Source: Legionella yabuuchiae
GTDB lineage: Bacteria > Pseudomonadota > Gammaproteobacteria > Legionellales > Legionellaceae
Length of the DNA stretch: 64,000 nt
NCBI RefSeq assembly: GCF_900640115.1
Contig: NZ_CAAAIW010000004.1
Location: forward strand, 62,001-126,000
Direction of reading: 5' to 3'
Part shown: piece by piece, positions 54,766 to 63,452 of the stretch
Layout: every line of letters begins with the position of its first letter
Position numbering within the stretch: the stretch's first letter is position 1
The notes under the pieces: model-generated
The model's input: the letters and a program-made list of their open reading frames with translations, nothing else
The model's database searches: none
What the model was told of the DNA's origin: nothing
Made by a program: the position numbers and the translations under genes

Positions 54766-56172
54766 ATGATTAATTATACCGGGACTTACACCGACCAATA
54801 TCAATTGACTATGGCTCAGGTGTATTTCTTAAAAGGGCAAAAAGATACACCGGCGGTGTTTGATTATTTTTTCCGTAAATTGCCTTTTGATGGTGGATAC
54901 GCAGTGTTTGCTGGACTCGAAGATTTACTCAGCGCGCTTGAGTCGCTGCGCTTTGATGAGGCAGATCTTCAATTTTTAAAAGAACAGGGTTTTCATGAAA
55001 CATTTTTAGATTATCTTAAAACGTTTAAATTTTCGGGAAATATTTACGCAGCGAAAGAGGGAGACATCGTTTTTCCAACCCGCCCTGTTTTGACCGTTGA
55101 ATCGACACTCTTAGAAGCGCAAATTTTAGAAACCTTGATTTTAAATATTTTAAATTTTCAAACTTTGATTGCAACCAAAGCAAGAAGAATCCGACAAGCT
55201 GCTGGCGATAGGATGCTCATTGACTTCGGTTTAAGAAGAGCCCACAGCATGGGAGGGTATCATGCAAGTCGTGCAGCGATTGTTGGTGGGTTTGATGCCA
55301 CCAGTAATGTCAGAGCGGGAAGAGATTACAATATACCCGTTTCAGGGACTATGGCGCATTCCTTTGTTCAAAGCTACGATAAAGAGATCGATGCGTTTAG
55401 AGATTTTGCAAGCGTTTGTCCAGAGAATTGTGTTTTATTAGTAGATACTTATGACACGCTTGACAGCGGAGTTTTGAACGCGATGATTATTGCTAAGGAA
55501 ATGGAAGACCGCGGCGAGCAGCTACTTGGGATTCGTTTAGATAGTGGTGATCTTGCCGAGCTTGCTAAACAATCGCGTAAGATGTTGGACGATGCTGGAC
55601 TAGGATATGTAAAAATCGCGGCCTCCAATCAGCTTGATGAATATGCCATTACCGATTTAATTAAAAAAAATGCTCCCATTGATGTCTTTGGTGTTGGAAC
55701 AAGCCTTGTGATTGGACGTCCTGATTCAGCGCTCGATGGGGTTTATAAATTAGCAATGTCAGGAGAACACCCCCGCATTAAATTGTCAGAAACCATCAAG
55801 AAAATTACATTACCCTGTAAAAAACAGGTATATCGGTTTTTGGATGAGCAAGGTCAATTTAGTGGAACTGATTTGGTCGCTCTCGCTGGAGAATCAGAAT
55901 TTGATAAAGCCTATGATCCCTTTGAGTCAAATCATTCTTGGTCGGTTCATCCAATTGAAAAAGAGTCCTTATTGATCCCAGTGATGAAAAATGGCCAACG
56001 AGTGATCGCGGCAAGAAGTCTAGAAGATATTGCATCTTATAGCCAACAGCGCTTAGAGCAATTACCCGAGGATTATAAGGTATTAGATAATCCTAAGGTC
56101 TATACTATTGGATTAAGTGAGGGATTAAACCACATTCGTGAACAATTAATCGCTGAATATAAAAATGGATAA
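54766..56172 (+). CDS. pncB: Nicotinate phosphoribosyltransferase
   Basis: Converts nicotinate and PRPP to nicotinate mononucleotide in the NAD salvage pathway. The 468-residue protein begins with the family start MINYTGTYTDQYQLTMAQVY, has FDYFFRKLPFDGGYAVFAGL, ARRIRQAAGDRMLIDFGLRRAHS split by a short loop, GTMAHSFVQSYDKE and LGIRLDSGDLAELAKQSR with the PRPP/phosphate site. ATG 54766 follows GGAG; a TTG at 54730 is an alternative. First gene of pncB-pncA-cysQ-prs-like. Confidence 0.92.
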   Translation: MINYTGTYTDQYQLTMAQVYFLKGQKDTPAVFDYFFRKLPFDGGYAVFAGLEDLLSALESLRFDEADLQFLKEQGFHETFLDYLKTFKFSGNIYAAKEGDIVFPTRPVLTVESTLLEAQILETLILNILNFQTLIATKARRIRQAAGDRMLIDFGLRRAHSMGGYHASRAAIVGGFDATSNVRAGRDYNIPVSGTMAHSFVQSYDKEIDAFRDFASVCPENCVLLVDTYDTLDSGVLNAMIIAKEMEDRGEQLLGIRLDSGDLAELAKQSRKMLDDAGLGYVKIAASNQLDEYAITDLIKKNAPIDVFGVGTSLVIGRPDSALDGVYKLAMSGEHPRIKLSETIKKITLPCKKQVYRFLDEQGQFSGTDLVALAGESEFDKAYDPFESNHSWSVHPIEKESLLIPVMKNGQRVIAARSLEDIASYSQQRLEQLPEDYKVLDNPKVYTIGLSEGLNHIREQLIAEYKNG

Positions 56173-56176
56173 ACCC

Positions 56177-56803
56177 ATGAAAACGCTCATCATGATTGAT
56201 GTTCAAAATGATTTTATGCCAGGCGGGAGTTTGGCTGTGGCTCATGGCGATGAAATTGTACCAGTGATTAATTCATTACTAAACGACACGTTTGATTTAG
56301 TCATTGCTACCCAAGACTGGCATCCTAAAGAGCATATTAGCTTTGCCTCGAATCATAAAACGCATCAACCATTCGATACCGTAACGCTAAATGGATTGGA
56401 ACAAACCCTGTGGCCAGATCATTGTGTTCAAGGAACTCTTGGGGCTGAGCTTCATTCAGATCTCAATATAAATCCCATTGAAGCTATCGTTAGAAAAGGA
56501 ACAAACCCAACTATTGATAGCTACAGCGGATTTTATGACAACGCATACCAAAAAAGTACGGGCTTGGCCGGTTATCTGCGCGAGAAAAAAGCAAGCGTTC
56601 TCTTTTTTTGTGGATTAGCTGCCGATATTTGTGTTTATCACAGCATTAAGGACGCCGTTAAAGAAGGATTTATTTGTTACTTAATAGAGGATGCTACGCG
56701 TGCGTTGGATAAGGATAAGTTTGCAAGTGTTAAAGAAGAACTATCTGAAATGGGTGTGACAATGACTCAAAGTGACAACATCAACTCTCTAAGGACAGTG
56801 TAG
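56177..56803 (+). CDS. pncA: Nicotinamidase
   Basis: Hydrolyses nicotinamide to nicotinate, the substrate of PncB. The 208-residue protein has the catalytic aspartate in MIDVQNDFMPGGSLAV, the metal site in ATQDWHPKEHISFASNH, lysine in VRKGTNPTIDSYSGF and the nucleophilic cysteine in LAADICVYHSIKDAV. ATG 56177 is supported by GGA 7 bases upstream; ATG 56165, inside pncB, is also in frame. The close link with pncB supports the two-step salvage pathway. Confidence 0.93.
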   Translation: MKTLIMIDVQNDFMPGGSLAVAHGDEIVPVINSLLNDTFDLVIATQDWHPKEHISFASNHKTHQPFDTVTLNGLEQTLWPDHCVQGTLGAELHSDLNINPIEAIVRKGTNPTIDSYSGFYDNAYQKSTGLAGYLREKKASVLFFCGLAADICVYHSIKDAVKEGFICYLIEDATRALDKDKFASVKEELSEMGVTMTQSDNINSLRTV

Positions 56804-57630
56804 TGAAGGAATCTATTACAACGTGTGCTTCAGAACTTAGATTCGTAACGCAACTTGCAAAGGAGGCAGGAGAAATTGCTGTTCGCGTCCAGAAAAAAGG
56901 GTATCAAGTTTGGGATAAAGGTAACGGTAATAATCCAGTCACAGAGGCCGATAAAGCGACCAGCGAATACATTATTAAGAAGCTTAAAAAATCATTCCCC
57001 GATGATTTAATTATCTCAGAAGAGGCTCCAGTTCCTCAAAGCCTCGACGAACATCCGCGTATCTGGTTTGTCGATCCGATTGATGGAACCAAGGAATTTA
57101 TTAAAGGATTGAATGAGTGGTCGGTCATGATTGGCTTAGCGGAACATGGAACATCCGTGCTAGGCGTTGTTTATCAGCCTGTTACCAAAGAGCTTTATTA
57201 TGCAACCAAAGGCGGAGGTTCTTTTTATTCAAGTGAACACCATGTTTCTAAAAACCAAGTTAGAGTTGTTTCTAACACTCAAGAAACAATTTTAATTCAA
57301 TCTCGCAGCCATTGGAGCCCTGAAGCGGAATCTGTTGCCAAACAGTTTGGCATTACCAACAGTATTCAACATGGATCAATTGGTTTGAAATTTGGTTTAA
57401 TTGCACGTGGAAAAGCCGATCTTTATATGAATTTTTCACGTCATTGTCATTTATGGGATGTGTGCGGTCCAGAAATAATATTAGAGGAGGCGGGTGGTGT
57501 GGTGTCTGCGGTTAATGGCACCCCCTTAAATTATCATTCAGTAACTACAGTGATTAATCAAGGCTTCCTAGCTGCAAGCGCTTCGTTAGGTGATGAAGTA
57601 TTACCCATTCTTCAACGAGGATTGATATGA
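56803..57630 (+). CDS. cysQ: 3'(2'),5'-bisphosphate nucleotidase CysQ
   Basis: Hydrolyses adenosine 3',5'-bisphosphate (pAp) to AMP, and related 3'-phosphates. The 275-residue inositol-monophosphatase-fold protein has NPVTEADKATSE, ISEEAP and the metal motif WFVDPIDGTKEFIKG, followed by the second motif LYMNFSRHCHLWDVCGPEII with WDxxG-type residues. GTG start with AAGGA 7 bases upstream; it overlaps the pncA stop by one base. No sulfate assimilation gene is nearby; placed in a NAD salvage operon, it may act on other 3'-phosphates such as NADP(H), which is known for some family members. Confidence 0.9.
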   Translation: MKESITTCASELRFVTQLAKEAGEIAVRVQKKGYQVWDKGNGNNPVTEADKATSEYIIKKLKKSFPDDLIISEEAPVPQSLDEHPRIWFVDPIDGTKEFIKGLNEWSVMIGLAEHGTSVLGVVYQPVTKELYYATKGGGSFYSSEHHVSKNQVRVVSNTQETILIQSRSHWSPEAESVAKQFGITNSIQHGSIGLKFGLIARGKADLYMNFSRHCHLWDVCGPEIILEEAGGVVSAVNGTPLNYHSVTTVINQGFLAASASLGDEVLPILQRGLI

Positions 57631-58643
57631 ATAAGGAGATTCAAATTTTTGCTATTGGGCGTACAAGCGCTTGGGCAAAAAAACTAACAGAAGCGCTGCC
57701 AGAACTTCGTTTAGCCGAGTTGAAAGAGCGCGATTTTGAAGACGGTGAGCATAAAATTCGACCTTTAGAGAGTGTGCGAGGCAAGACTGTTTTTGTAGTT
57801 CATTCACTTTACTCCGATGAGGAGCAAAGCGTTAATGATAAAATTTGTCGCTTGTTGTTTTTGATCGGGGCGCTTAAGGATGCTTCGGCGGCAACCGTGA
57901 ACGTCGTTACGCCATATTTTGCTTATGCACGTAAAGATCGCCAAACCAAAAGTCGTGATCCTATTTCAATACGCTATTTAGCCCAGCTGTTCGAAGCAGC
58001 CGGTGCTGATAGCGTTATGTCACTGGATATTCATAACTTAGCTGCTTTCCAAAATGCCTTTCGCATCCCCACCGTTCATCTGGAGGCAAAGGTATTATTT
58101 GCTCCTGTTATTGCTAATTTAGTGAAGGAGGATTCAATTGCTATTGTTTCTCCTGATGTGGGGGGCTTAAAACGCGCTGAGAAATTTCGCGAGCTATTAA
58201 GCGAGCTCTTACAAAAAGACGTGGCGTCGGCATTTCTAGAAAAAAAAAGAAGCGGTGGTAAAGTAACTACAGGGGATGCAATTATTGGAGACGTAGAAGG
58301 ACGAGTCGCAATTATTGTGGATGATATTATCAGCTCTGGAACAACGGTGGGTCTCGCCGTCGATGCACTCAGCAAGCAAGGCGCAAAAAAAATATGGGCC
58401 TGTGCAACGCATGGTTTGTTTGTTGGAAAAGCCAATGAAGTGCTCGCCAATTCAAAGCTTGAAAAAATTCTCATCACAAACAGTGTCGAACCGTTTAGGT
58501 TAAAGAAACAATTACGCGAAGAAAAAGTCGATATTTTAGATGCTTCTAAGTTGTTTGCTCATGCCATTAAACGGATTGCTGAAGGCGACTCGGTAGTCGA
58601 ACTAATGGAAAAATATCCATATGAGCGATCAACAGCCCCCTAA
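57627..58643 (+). CDS. prs: Ribose-phosphate pyrophosphokinase-like protein
   Basis: Prs makes PRPP from ribose 5-phosphate and ATP. This 338-residue protein has VTPYFAYARKDRQTKSRDPI with the ATP/Mg site, SLDIHNLAAFQNAF (histidine of the metal site) and the PRPP loop IVDDIISSGTTVGLAVDAL. It is longer and more diverged than the usual 315-residue housekeeping Prs, so it is probably a second, specialised copy. In the context of pncB it would supply the PRPP that PncB consumes. It overlaps cysQ by 4 bases and converges with the next gene (4-base overlap). Confidence 0.82.
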   Translation: MNKEIQIFAIGRTSAWAKKLTEALPELRLAELKERDFEDGEHKIRPLESVRGKTVFVVHSLYSDEEQSVNDKICRLLFLIGALKDASAATVNVVTPYFAYARKDRQTKSRDPISIRYLAQLFEAAGADSVMSLDIHNLAAFQNAFRIPTVHLEAKVLFAPVIANLVKEDSIAIVSPDVGGLKRAEKFRELLSELLQKDVASAFLEKKRSGGKVTTGDAIIGDVEGRVAIIVDDIISSGTTVGLAVDALSKQGAKKIWACATHGLFVGKANEVLANSKLEKILITNSVEPFRLKKQLREEKVDILDASKLFAHAIKRIAEGDSVVELMEKYPYERSTAP

Positions 58644-59668
58644 GTATTAGACGAGGCGTACGCTAAATAATCATGGGCTCTTCGATACCATTTTTCTAAA
58701 TCATTGACCCGTGGGTCATCTAGATGCCAAGCAGAAATTTTAGCCCTTGTACAGGCGCGAAGTAGTTTATAAAATTGCCATAAACGTTGTGATGGGCTAT
58801 TGTTTAAACGGTTTTGGTATGTGGATAAAAATAATTGCCCCACATCATGATTCCCAAGCAGTTCACATTCTAAATAGAAATAAGCCAGCTCTTCGGCTGC
58901 ATCCATGATTCTAAGATCGCGGTTAAATTCTAAGCGATCGGTAATGGTTGGAGGAGAAATAAGGCATATATGCTCAGGTCTTAAGTCACCATGACATTCA
59001 ATGACTCTTCCCTCCATAGTGCGTTGTCGAATTTCATGAGCTAGCGCTTGCAATTCATAACGTTGGTACTGATGTAGATCACTGATTAACGCGGAATTTA
59101 AACCATATTCAGGGTTCAATAAAGCGTCTTCATTCTTATCGATTGATTCTTGAAGTTTTATAAGATACGCCTCTGAAGCTTGGCAAGTGGGCCTTGAAGC
59201 TTGATAAAAACTCATCAGAGCGTTTGCTGCTTCTTGAGCTAAAGTCCAATTAATATCTTGCTTTAAAATGGACTGATCCAATGTTTTTTCACGTGGAAAA
59301 CGATTCATTTTTACAAACCAATCGACAACAAATTCGCCATCGGGGTGACCTACGGGCACTAGCTGCATCTCCTTATTCAGCATTAAAGGCACCAATTGAA
59401 GATAAATATTTGCAGCCAGATACTGATTCAGTTCAATTTCTTTAATACAGTTATCTCGTCGATTTTCTAACGCGCTAAAGTCTAAATAAGAAAAAGTAAT
59501 AGGCTTTTTTAATTTGTACGCATGCTGATTGGTTAAAAAAATGAGTGACATATGCGTGTCAATGTGGGTAACCTGTGAGCAGTTTTCATAATAGGACGAG
59601 GGATCTTTTAAAAATTCAACTTTTTCTTTTAAAGCATCCCAAGGGTCGTTTAGATGATTTAGATTCAT
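58640..59668 (-). CDS. Aminoglycoside-phosphotransferase-like kinase family protein
   Basis: A 342-residue protein of the family including COG2187, distant relatives of aminoglycoside phosphotransferases. HLYKLKKPITFSYLDF-like IFLTNQHAYKLKKPITFSYL is the lysine-containing N-lobe, and VIECHGDLRPEHICLI matches the catalytic loop HGDxxxxH; LRIMDAAEELAYFYLECELL follows with the DFG-like Asp-Ala segment. The substrate is unknown and resistance is not implied. The longer reading frame back to 59743 lies inside the SLC13 gene; ATG 59668 is used because it is outside it. Confidence 0.68.
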   Translation of the reverse strand: MNLNHLNDPWDALKEKVEFLKDPSSYYENCSQVTHIDTHMSLIFLTNQHAYKLKKPITFSYLDFSALENRRDNCIKEIELNQYLAANIYLQLVPLMLNKEMQLVPVGHPDGEFVVDWFVKMNRFPREKTLDQSILKQDINWTLAQEAANALMSFYQASRPTCQASEAYLIKLQESIDKNEDALLNPEYGLNSALISDLHQYQRYELQALAHEIRQRTMEGRVIECHGDLRPEHICLISPPTITDRLEFNRDLRIMDAAEELAYFYLECELLGNHDVGQLFLSTYQNRLNNSPSQRLWQFYKLLRACTRAKISAWHLDDPRVNDLEKWYRRAHDYLAYASSNT

Positions 59669-59696
59669 TGTGTAGGTGCTTTTAATCCTCTTACGT

Positions 59697-61469
59697 TCAT
59701 ACCCAGAAAAAATACAAGGCAGGCATTGCCATAATAACGACAATAATTTCTAATGGGACGCCCAGCCATAAGTAATCAAAAAACTTATAACCACCAGGAC
59801 CCATCACTAAGGTATTATTTTGATGGCTAATGGGCGTTAGACAAGAGCAGGAAGCGCCAATGGCTATCGCAATTAAAAACGGATCAGGGCTTCTGTGTAA
59901 AATTTCAGCCAAATCGGCCCCAATTGGCGCCATCACCACCGCAGTTGCTGCGTTGTTCATTAAGTCTGATAAGGTCATCGTAATGAGTAGCAACAACATG
60001 AGCACTAATAAAATCCCTCCCGTCCCAGTTAAGGATAAGAGCTGATTACCAATCAGCTTGGCAGCGCCTGTATTTTTTAAAGCATTACCTAAAGGAATTA
60101 ATGCGCCAAGCAAAACGATAATGGACCAATCAATGCTTTTATAGACTTGGCGCATGGGAATAATATTCAATACAACCAAGGATACCACGACAAGCGTAAA
60201 GGCAATTTCAATGGATAGGAGCTGAAAAGAGGTTAATAAAATTCCACAAATAAATAGAATAAGAGGAAGAATAATCGTTCTTCTGAACCCAACATTAATC
60301 GTACGATGAGCAATAGGCACTAGACCAAGATTAACAATATTCTCGCGTAAATCCTCACTAGAGCCTTGAATCAGTAATACGTCACCAGGATTAAAATTTA
60401 CATGATTTAATCGATTCTTAATGGATTTGCCTGCACGTGCCACAGCTAGAAGATTTAACCCTAATCGCGATCGAACTCGTAGTCGTTGCCAAGAACGACC
60501 CTGAATTCTTGAACCAGGAGTCACAACGGCTTCAATGGTATCAATATCCTTTCCAATTAAGCTCGCGGTTGAGACCATTTCTCCATGAAATAATTCAAGT
60601 TTTCCTTTCGAAATTAAGTTATTTAAATCCTCATGGGAGGCCTCGATGATTAAAACGTCATTGGCTAAGAGTTCTTCATCTTTAGGGATTGAAAGCTTTT
60701 TCTTACGTCCTCGAATTAAGCCTAAAATGGAGAAATCTCCTTCGATAAGATTTTCCAACTCTCTTCTTTCCATCCCGACGACTGGTGAGTCTTCAGGAAT
60801 TCTAATTTCAGTGATGTAATCTTGTATTTGGTAGAGCTCGGCCGTATCGCCTGAGGCTTTACGACGAGCGGGAACAAAATGCCAACCGAGAAAAATAATA
60901 AAAAGAAGTCCACCCAAAGCTACACTAAGTCCTACAGGGGTAAAATCAAACATCGTGAACGGTTTTCCAATTAAGTTTTCACGGTAAGAAGAGATTAATA
61001 AATTGGGTGGTGTACCTATTTTTGTAGTCATCCCACCTAAAATGGTTGCAAATGATAACGGCATCAAGATTTTAGAGGGCGACATTTTCGAATTGATAGC
61101 ACTTTGAATGGCCACGGGCATTAGTAATGATAACGCGCCAACATTATTCATAAACGCTGATAAAACTGCTGCAACCATGCAAATGGTCCCCATTAAAAAT
61201 AACGGGGAGATCATAAGCGGCTTTATGTAGTCAATAATTTGATCAACTAATCCGGCCTGAATTAGAGCAGCAGAAATGACCATGACTGCGGCAACGCTAA
61301 TAACAGCCGAATTCCCAAATCCTAAAAAGGCTTGTTCCGTAGGAACGATTCCTGTCAGAACTAGGGCCAATAAACACATTAATGCTACAAGGTCATATCT
61401 AAAACGACCCCAGATGAACATTAATATGGTCATCCCTAAAATTAAAAATAAAATATACGCATCATGCAT
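59697..61469 (-). CDS. SLC13/DASS permease with two RCK_C domains
   Basis: A 590-residue inner-membrane protein with about 11-12 transmembrane segments split into two halves. Two soluble TrkA-C (RCK_C) domains lie between about residues 205 and 380: EIRIPEDSPVVGMERRELEN with LIIEASHEDLNNLISKG, and VVTPGSRIQGRSWQRLRVRS with LLIQGSSEDLRENI. The membrane parts have NSAVISVAAVMVISAALI and NNVGALSLLMPVAI, typical of the divalent anion:Na+ symporter family. Substrate (sulfate, dicarboxylate or other) is unknown. Twenty-nine bases upstream of the kinase-like gene. Confidence 0.85.
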   Translation of the reverse strand: MHDAYILFLILGMTILMFIWGRFRYDLVALMCLLALVLTGIVPTEQAFLGFGNSAVISVAAVMVISAALIQAGLVDQIIDYIKPLMISPLFLMGTICMVAAVLSAFMNNVGALSLLMPVAIQSAINSKMSPSKILMPLSFATILGGMTTKIGTPPNLLISSYRENLIGKPFTMFDFTPVGLSVALGGLLFIIFLGWHFVPARRKASGDTAELYQIQDYITEIRIPEDSPVVGMERRELENLIEGDFSILGLIRGRKKKLSIPKDEELLANDVLIIEASHEDLNNLISKGKLELFHGEMVSTASLIGKDIDTIEAVVTPGSRIQGRSWQRLRVRSRLGLNLLAVARAGKSIKNRLNHVNFNPGDVLLIQGSSEDLRENIVNLGLVPIAHRTINVGFRRTIILPLILFICGILLTSFQLLSIEIAFTLVVVSLVVLNIIPMRQVYKSIDWSIIVLLGALIPLGNALKNTGAAKLIGNQLLSLTGTGGILLVLMLLLLITMTLSDLMNNAATAVVMAPIGADLAEILHRSPDPFLIAIAIGASCSCLTPISHQNNTLVMGPGGYKFFDYLWLGVPLEIIVVIMAMPALYFFWV

Positions 61470-61605
61470 AATAAAACTGGTGAAGGTAAAGTATTCATAA
61501 ATTTACACCTTCATTTCGTTCTATACAAGGCGTAAAGCATTTGATAATTATTGCACTTTGGAATCATCCCATTGCTCATACCAAGGGTTAGCGTTAAAGC
61601 AATCC

Positions 61606-63060
61606 TTATTTAAAGGAAGGCTTCAGATGTTCATGCGCTGGACTTTTGCGCAAATGGGTCAACGGATTGTGGAGCGCCTTGCGTTGACGTGAATGTTTCT
61701 GAGTGGCAGACGGCAAAGCGTCACTAGGAAGCTCTGTATCTGCCTCAATAGTCGCGGCTGAAGCTTGAGCCGCTGAAGCATGTGCTTTTGATCTGTGGGC
61801 GTCAAAGAAACCATGACGTCTTCGAGAAGCATAGGTTTTCTTTGATTTTTCTGTATTTTCACGCACGAAGTGTTGGCTTGTGGGAGGTACACCATGTAAG
61901 AGCGCATAGCTGATTCCAGTGGCTTGAGCCAGATCGGATGCTTTTCTGAACACAGGATATTTTTGAAATGCGTCCAACTCTTGCATAAAATGTATGCAGC
62001 GGCGATGAAATTCGACACTGACATCGAATTTTATGACATTAATCAATTCTGAATTGCCGAGCATTTCGAATAAAGTTTTAATTTTAACGGAGGCACCAGG
62101 TTCTCGCTTAAGTGTAAACCATTTCGCAATACGCTCTAATACCATCATTTCAGTATTGGTCCACTTGGGAGCTGCTCCAAGATTTTCGCTCACTTGCGGA
62201 TCAACCTCATCTGGCGTTAAAGAATGAGCGTAAGCGTGAAGCCACTCGGGACGGTATTGGCATTCGGGATATTTGCGAATATTGGCTAAAAAGGAACGTT
62301 GTAGGATCTCCTTCATTTCTGGTGCTAGAGTGTCTTCCATTTCACCAAAATACGCTTCATAGGCGTCTCGTGCAGAGCGGCCCATCACTTCATTTTGACT
62401 TTTTGAGCGCTTTCCTTGCTCCTCGCGATGCATGACTGAATCATAATCAATCTTCATCCAATGACCGCCTTTTTTGCCATGCCCAATTCGCTCTCTCTCG
62501 CGGCTTTTAAACCGCTTTGTTCGTTTATTACTTCCCCAAAAAGGCTCTCTTCCTTCCTCACCTTCGGAAAAATAAGCTAAATCTAATTCAGCATTGGCCA
62601 AGGCGCCGTCTAATTTCACTTGAGCATGGGTTGTCCGTTTTGAATACCAGGTTTTCCCATCAGCGTCTTTAGCGCGATAGACCACTCTCCCAAAGCGTTT
62701 TATCGCTTCAAAATCATGAAGGCCAACAACCTTTGGAGCACTATCTAGCCCATCAGGTAAATGCCATTGCCAGGCATGAGTTTTGCCGCGTGTATCTTTG
62801 AATATTGCAGCATGTCCGACACGATTGCTTGATCGGGCATAACGAAAATGTTCATTGACTGAGAGGAGGCTAAAATCTTCTGAAGTAAACCCATCATTAA
62901 CAAGGGTAAATTTAGCATCCCCGGTCCACTTAGGAGTAGGAAGATCTTCATTTTCAACGTCCGTTGTTTGGGTAGGAAGAGAAAGTGGAGGCAGCGATCG
63001 ACGTTTTAATGCTGCTGAGGAAGGAACAGCAAGAGCAAGGGGAAGCTTAATTTTGGGCAT
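61606..63060 (-). CDS. Unrecognised 484-residue protein, possible effector
   Basis: I do not recognise this protein. It is soluble, has no signal peptide and is rich in charged residues. Residues 1-40 are proline- and serine-rich (PLALAVPSSAALKRRSLPPL). The middle has a basic block KRTKRFKSRERERIGHGKKG (about 195-215), then SQNEVMGRSARDAYEAYFGE, a segment with weak similarity in style to nuclease or phage-protein helices. The C-terminal 80 residues are low-complexity with many His, Ala and Lys (DAHRSKAHASAAQASAA). AAAGGAG 8 bases upstream fixes the start at 63060; an ATG 24 bases earlier is possible. The context gives no hint; Legionella effector genes often look like this, but that is inference. 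Confidence 0.5.
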   Translation of the reverse strand: MPKIKLPLALAVPSSAALKRRSLPPLSLPTQTTDVENEDLPTPKWTGDAKFTLVNDGFTSEDFSLLSVNEHFRYARSSNRVGHAAIFKDTRGKTHAWQWHLPDGLDSAPKVVGLHDFEAIKRFGRVVYRAKDADGKTWYSKRTTHAQVKLDGALANAELDLAYFSEGEEGREPFWGSNKRTKRFKSRERERIGHGKKGGHWMKIDYDSVMHREEQGKRSKSQNEVMGRSARDAYEAYFGEMEDTLAPEMKEILQRSFLANIRKYPECQYRPEWLHAYAHSLTPDEVDPQVSENLGAAPKWTNTEMMVLERIAKWFTLKREPGASVKIKTLFEMLGNSELINVIKFDVSVEFHRRCIHFMQELDAFQKYPVFRKASDLAQATGISYALLHGVPPTSQHFVRENTEKSKKTYASRRRHGFFDAHRSKAHASAAQASAATIEADTELPSDALPSATQKHSRQRKALHNPLTHLRKSPAHEHLKPSFK

Positions 63061-63211
63061 CGAGAGACTCCTTTCAATCGTCACTGAGTTTTTAATACAT
63101 CTAATACGTCATGATAAATAAACCTATAAAAAATGAACTGAACATTAACCCGCTAAAATTTATTATTCGCAGATATCATTCTAGTTAGCAAGAGATTTTT
63201 AAATTTTGCCC

Positions 63212-63235
63212 CTGTACATGACAAAAAATCTGACA
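63212..63235. repeat. Second copy of the CTGTACATGACAAAAAA repeat
   Basis: CTGTACATGACAAAAAATCT and the following GACAT match the 24 bases preceding the palindrome at 49950. Here no palindrome follows. It lies in the 392-base region between the divergent starts at 63060 and 63453, where apart from this I see no gene. Confidence 0.45.
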
Positions 63236-63452
63236 TCTACAGTGAAATTGTGCGCTTCGTAGGGAAAAATCTTGTTCCTTGTCGTAACTCGAAGAATATT
63301 AATCTTGCCATTATAATGTTAAGTGTATTCAATATTAAAAATTTGGCTAAATAGAAGGCAGAATTCAGAAGTGGAATTTATTTTAATATTTTCTTAATGT
63401 TTATATATTATAATCATTGATTATAAGTCAAACAGTAACGGTGGTGTTAATT

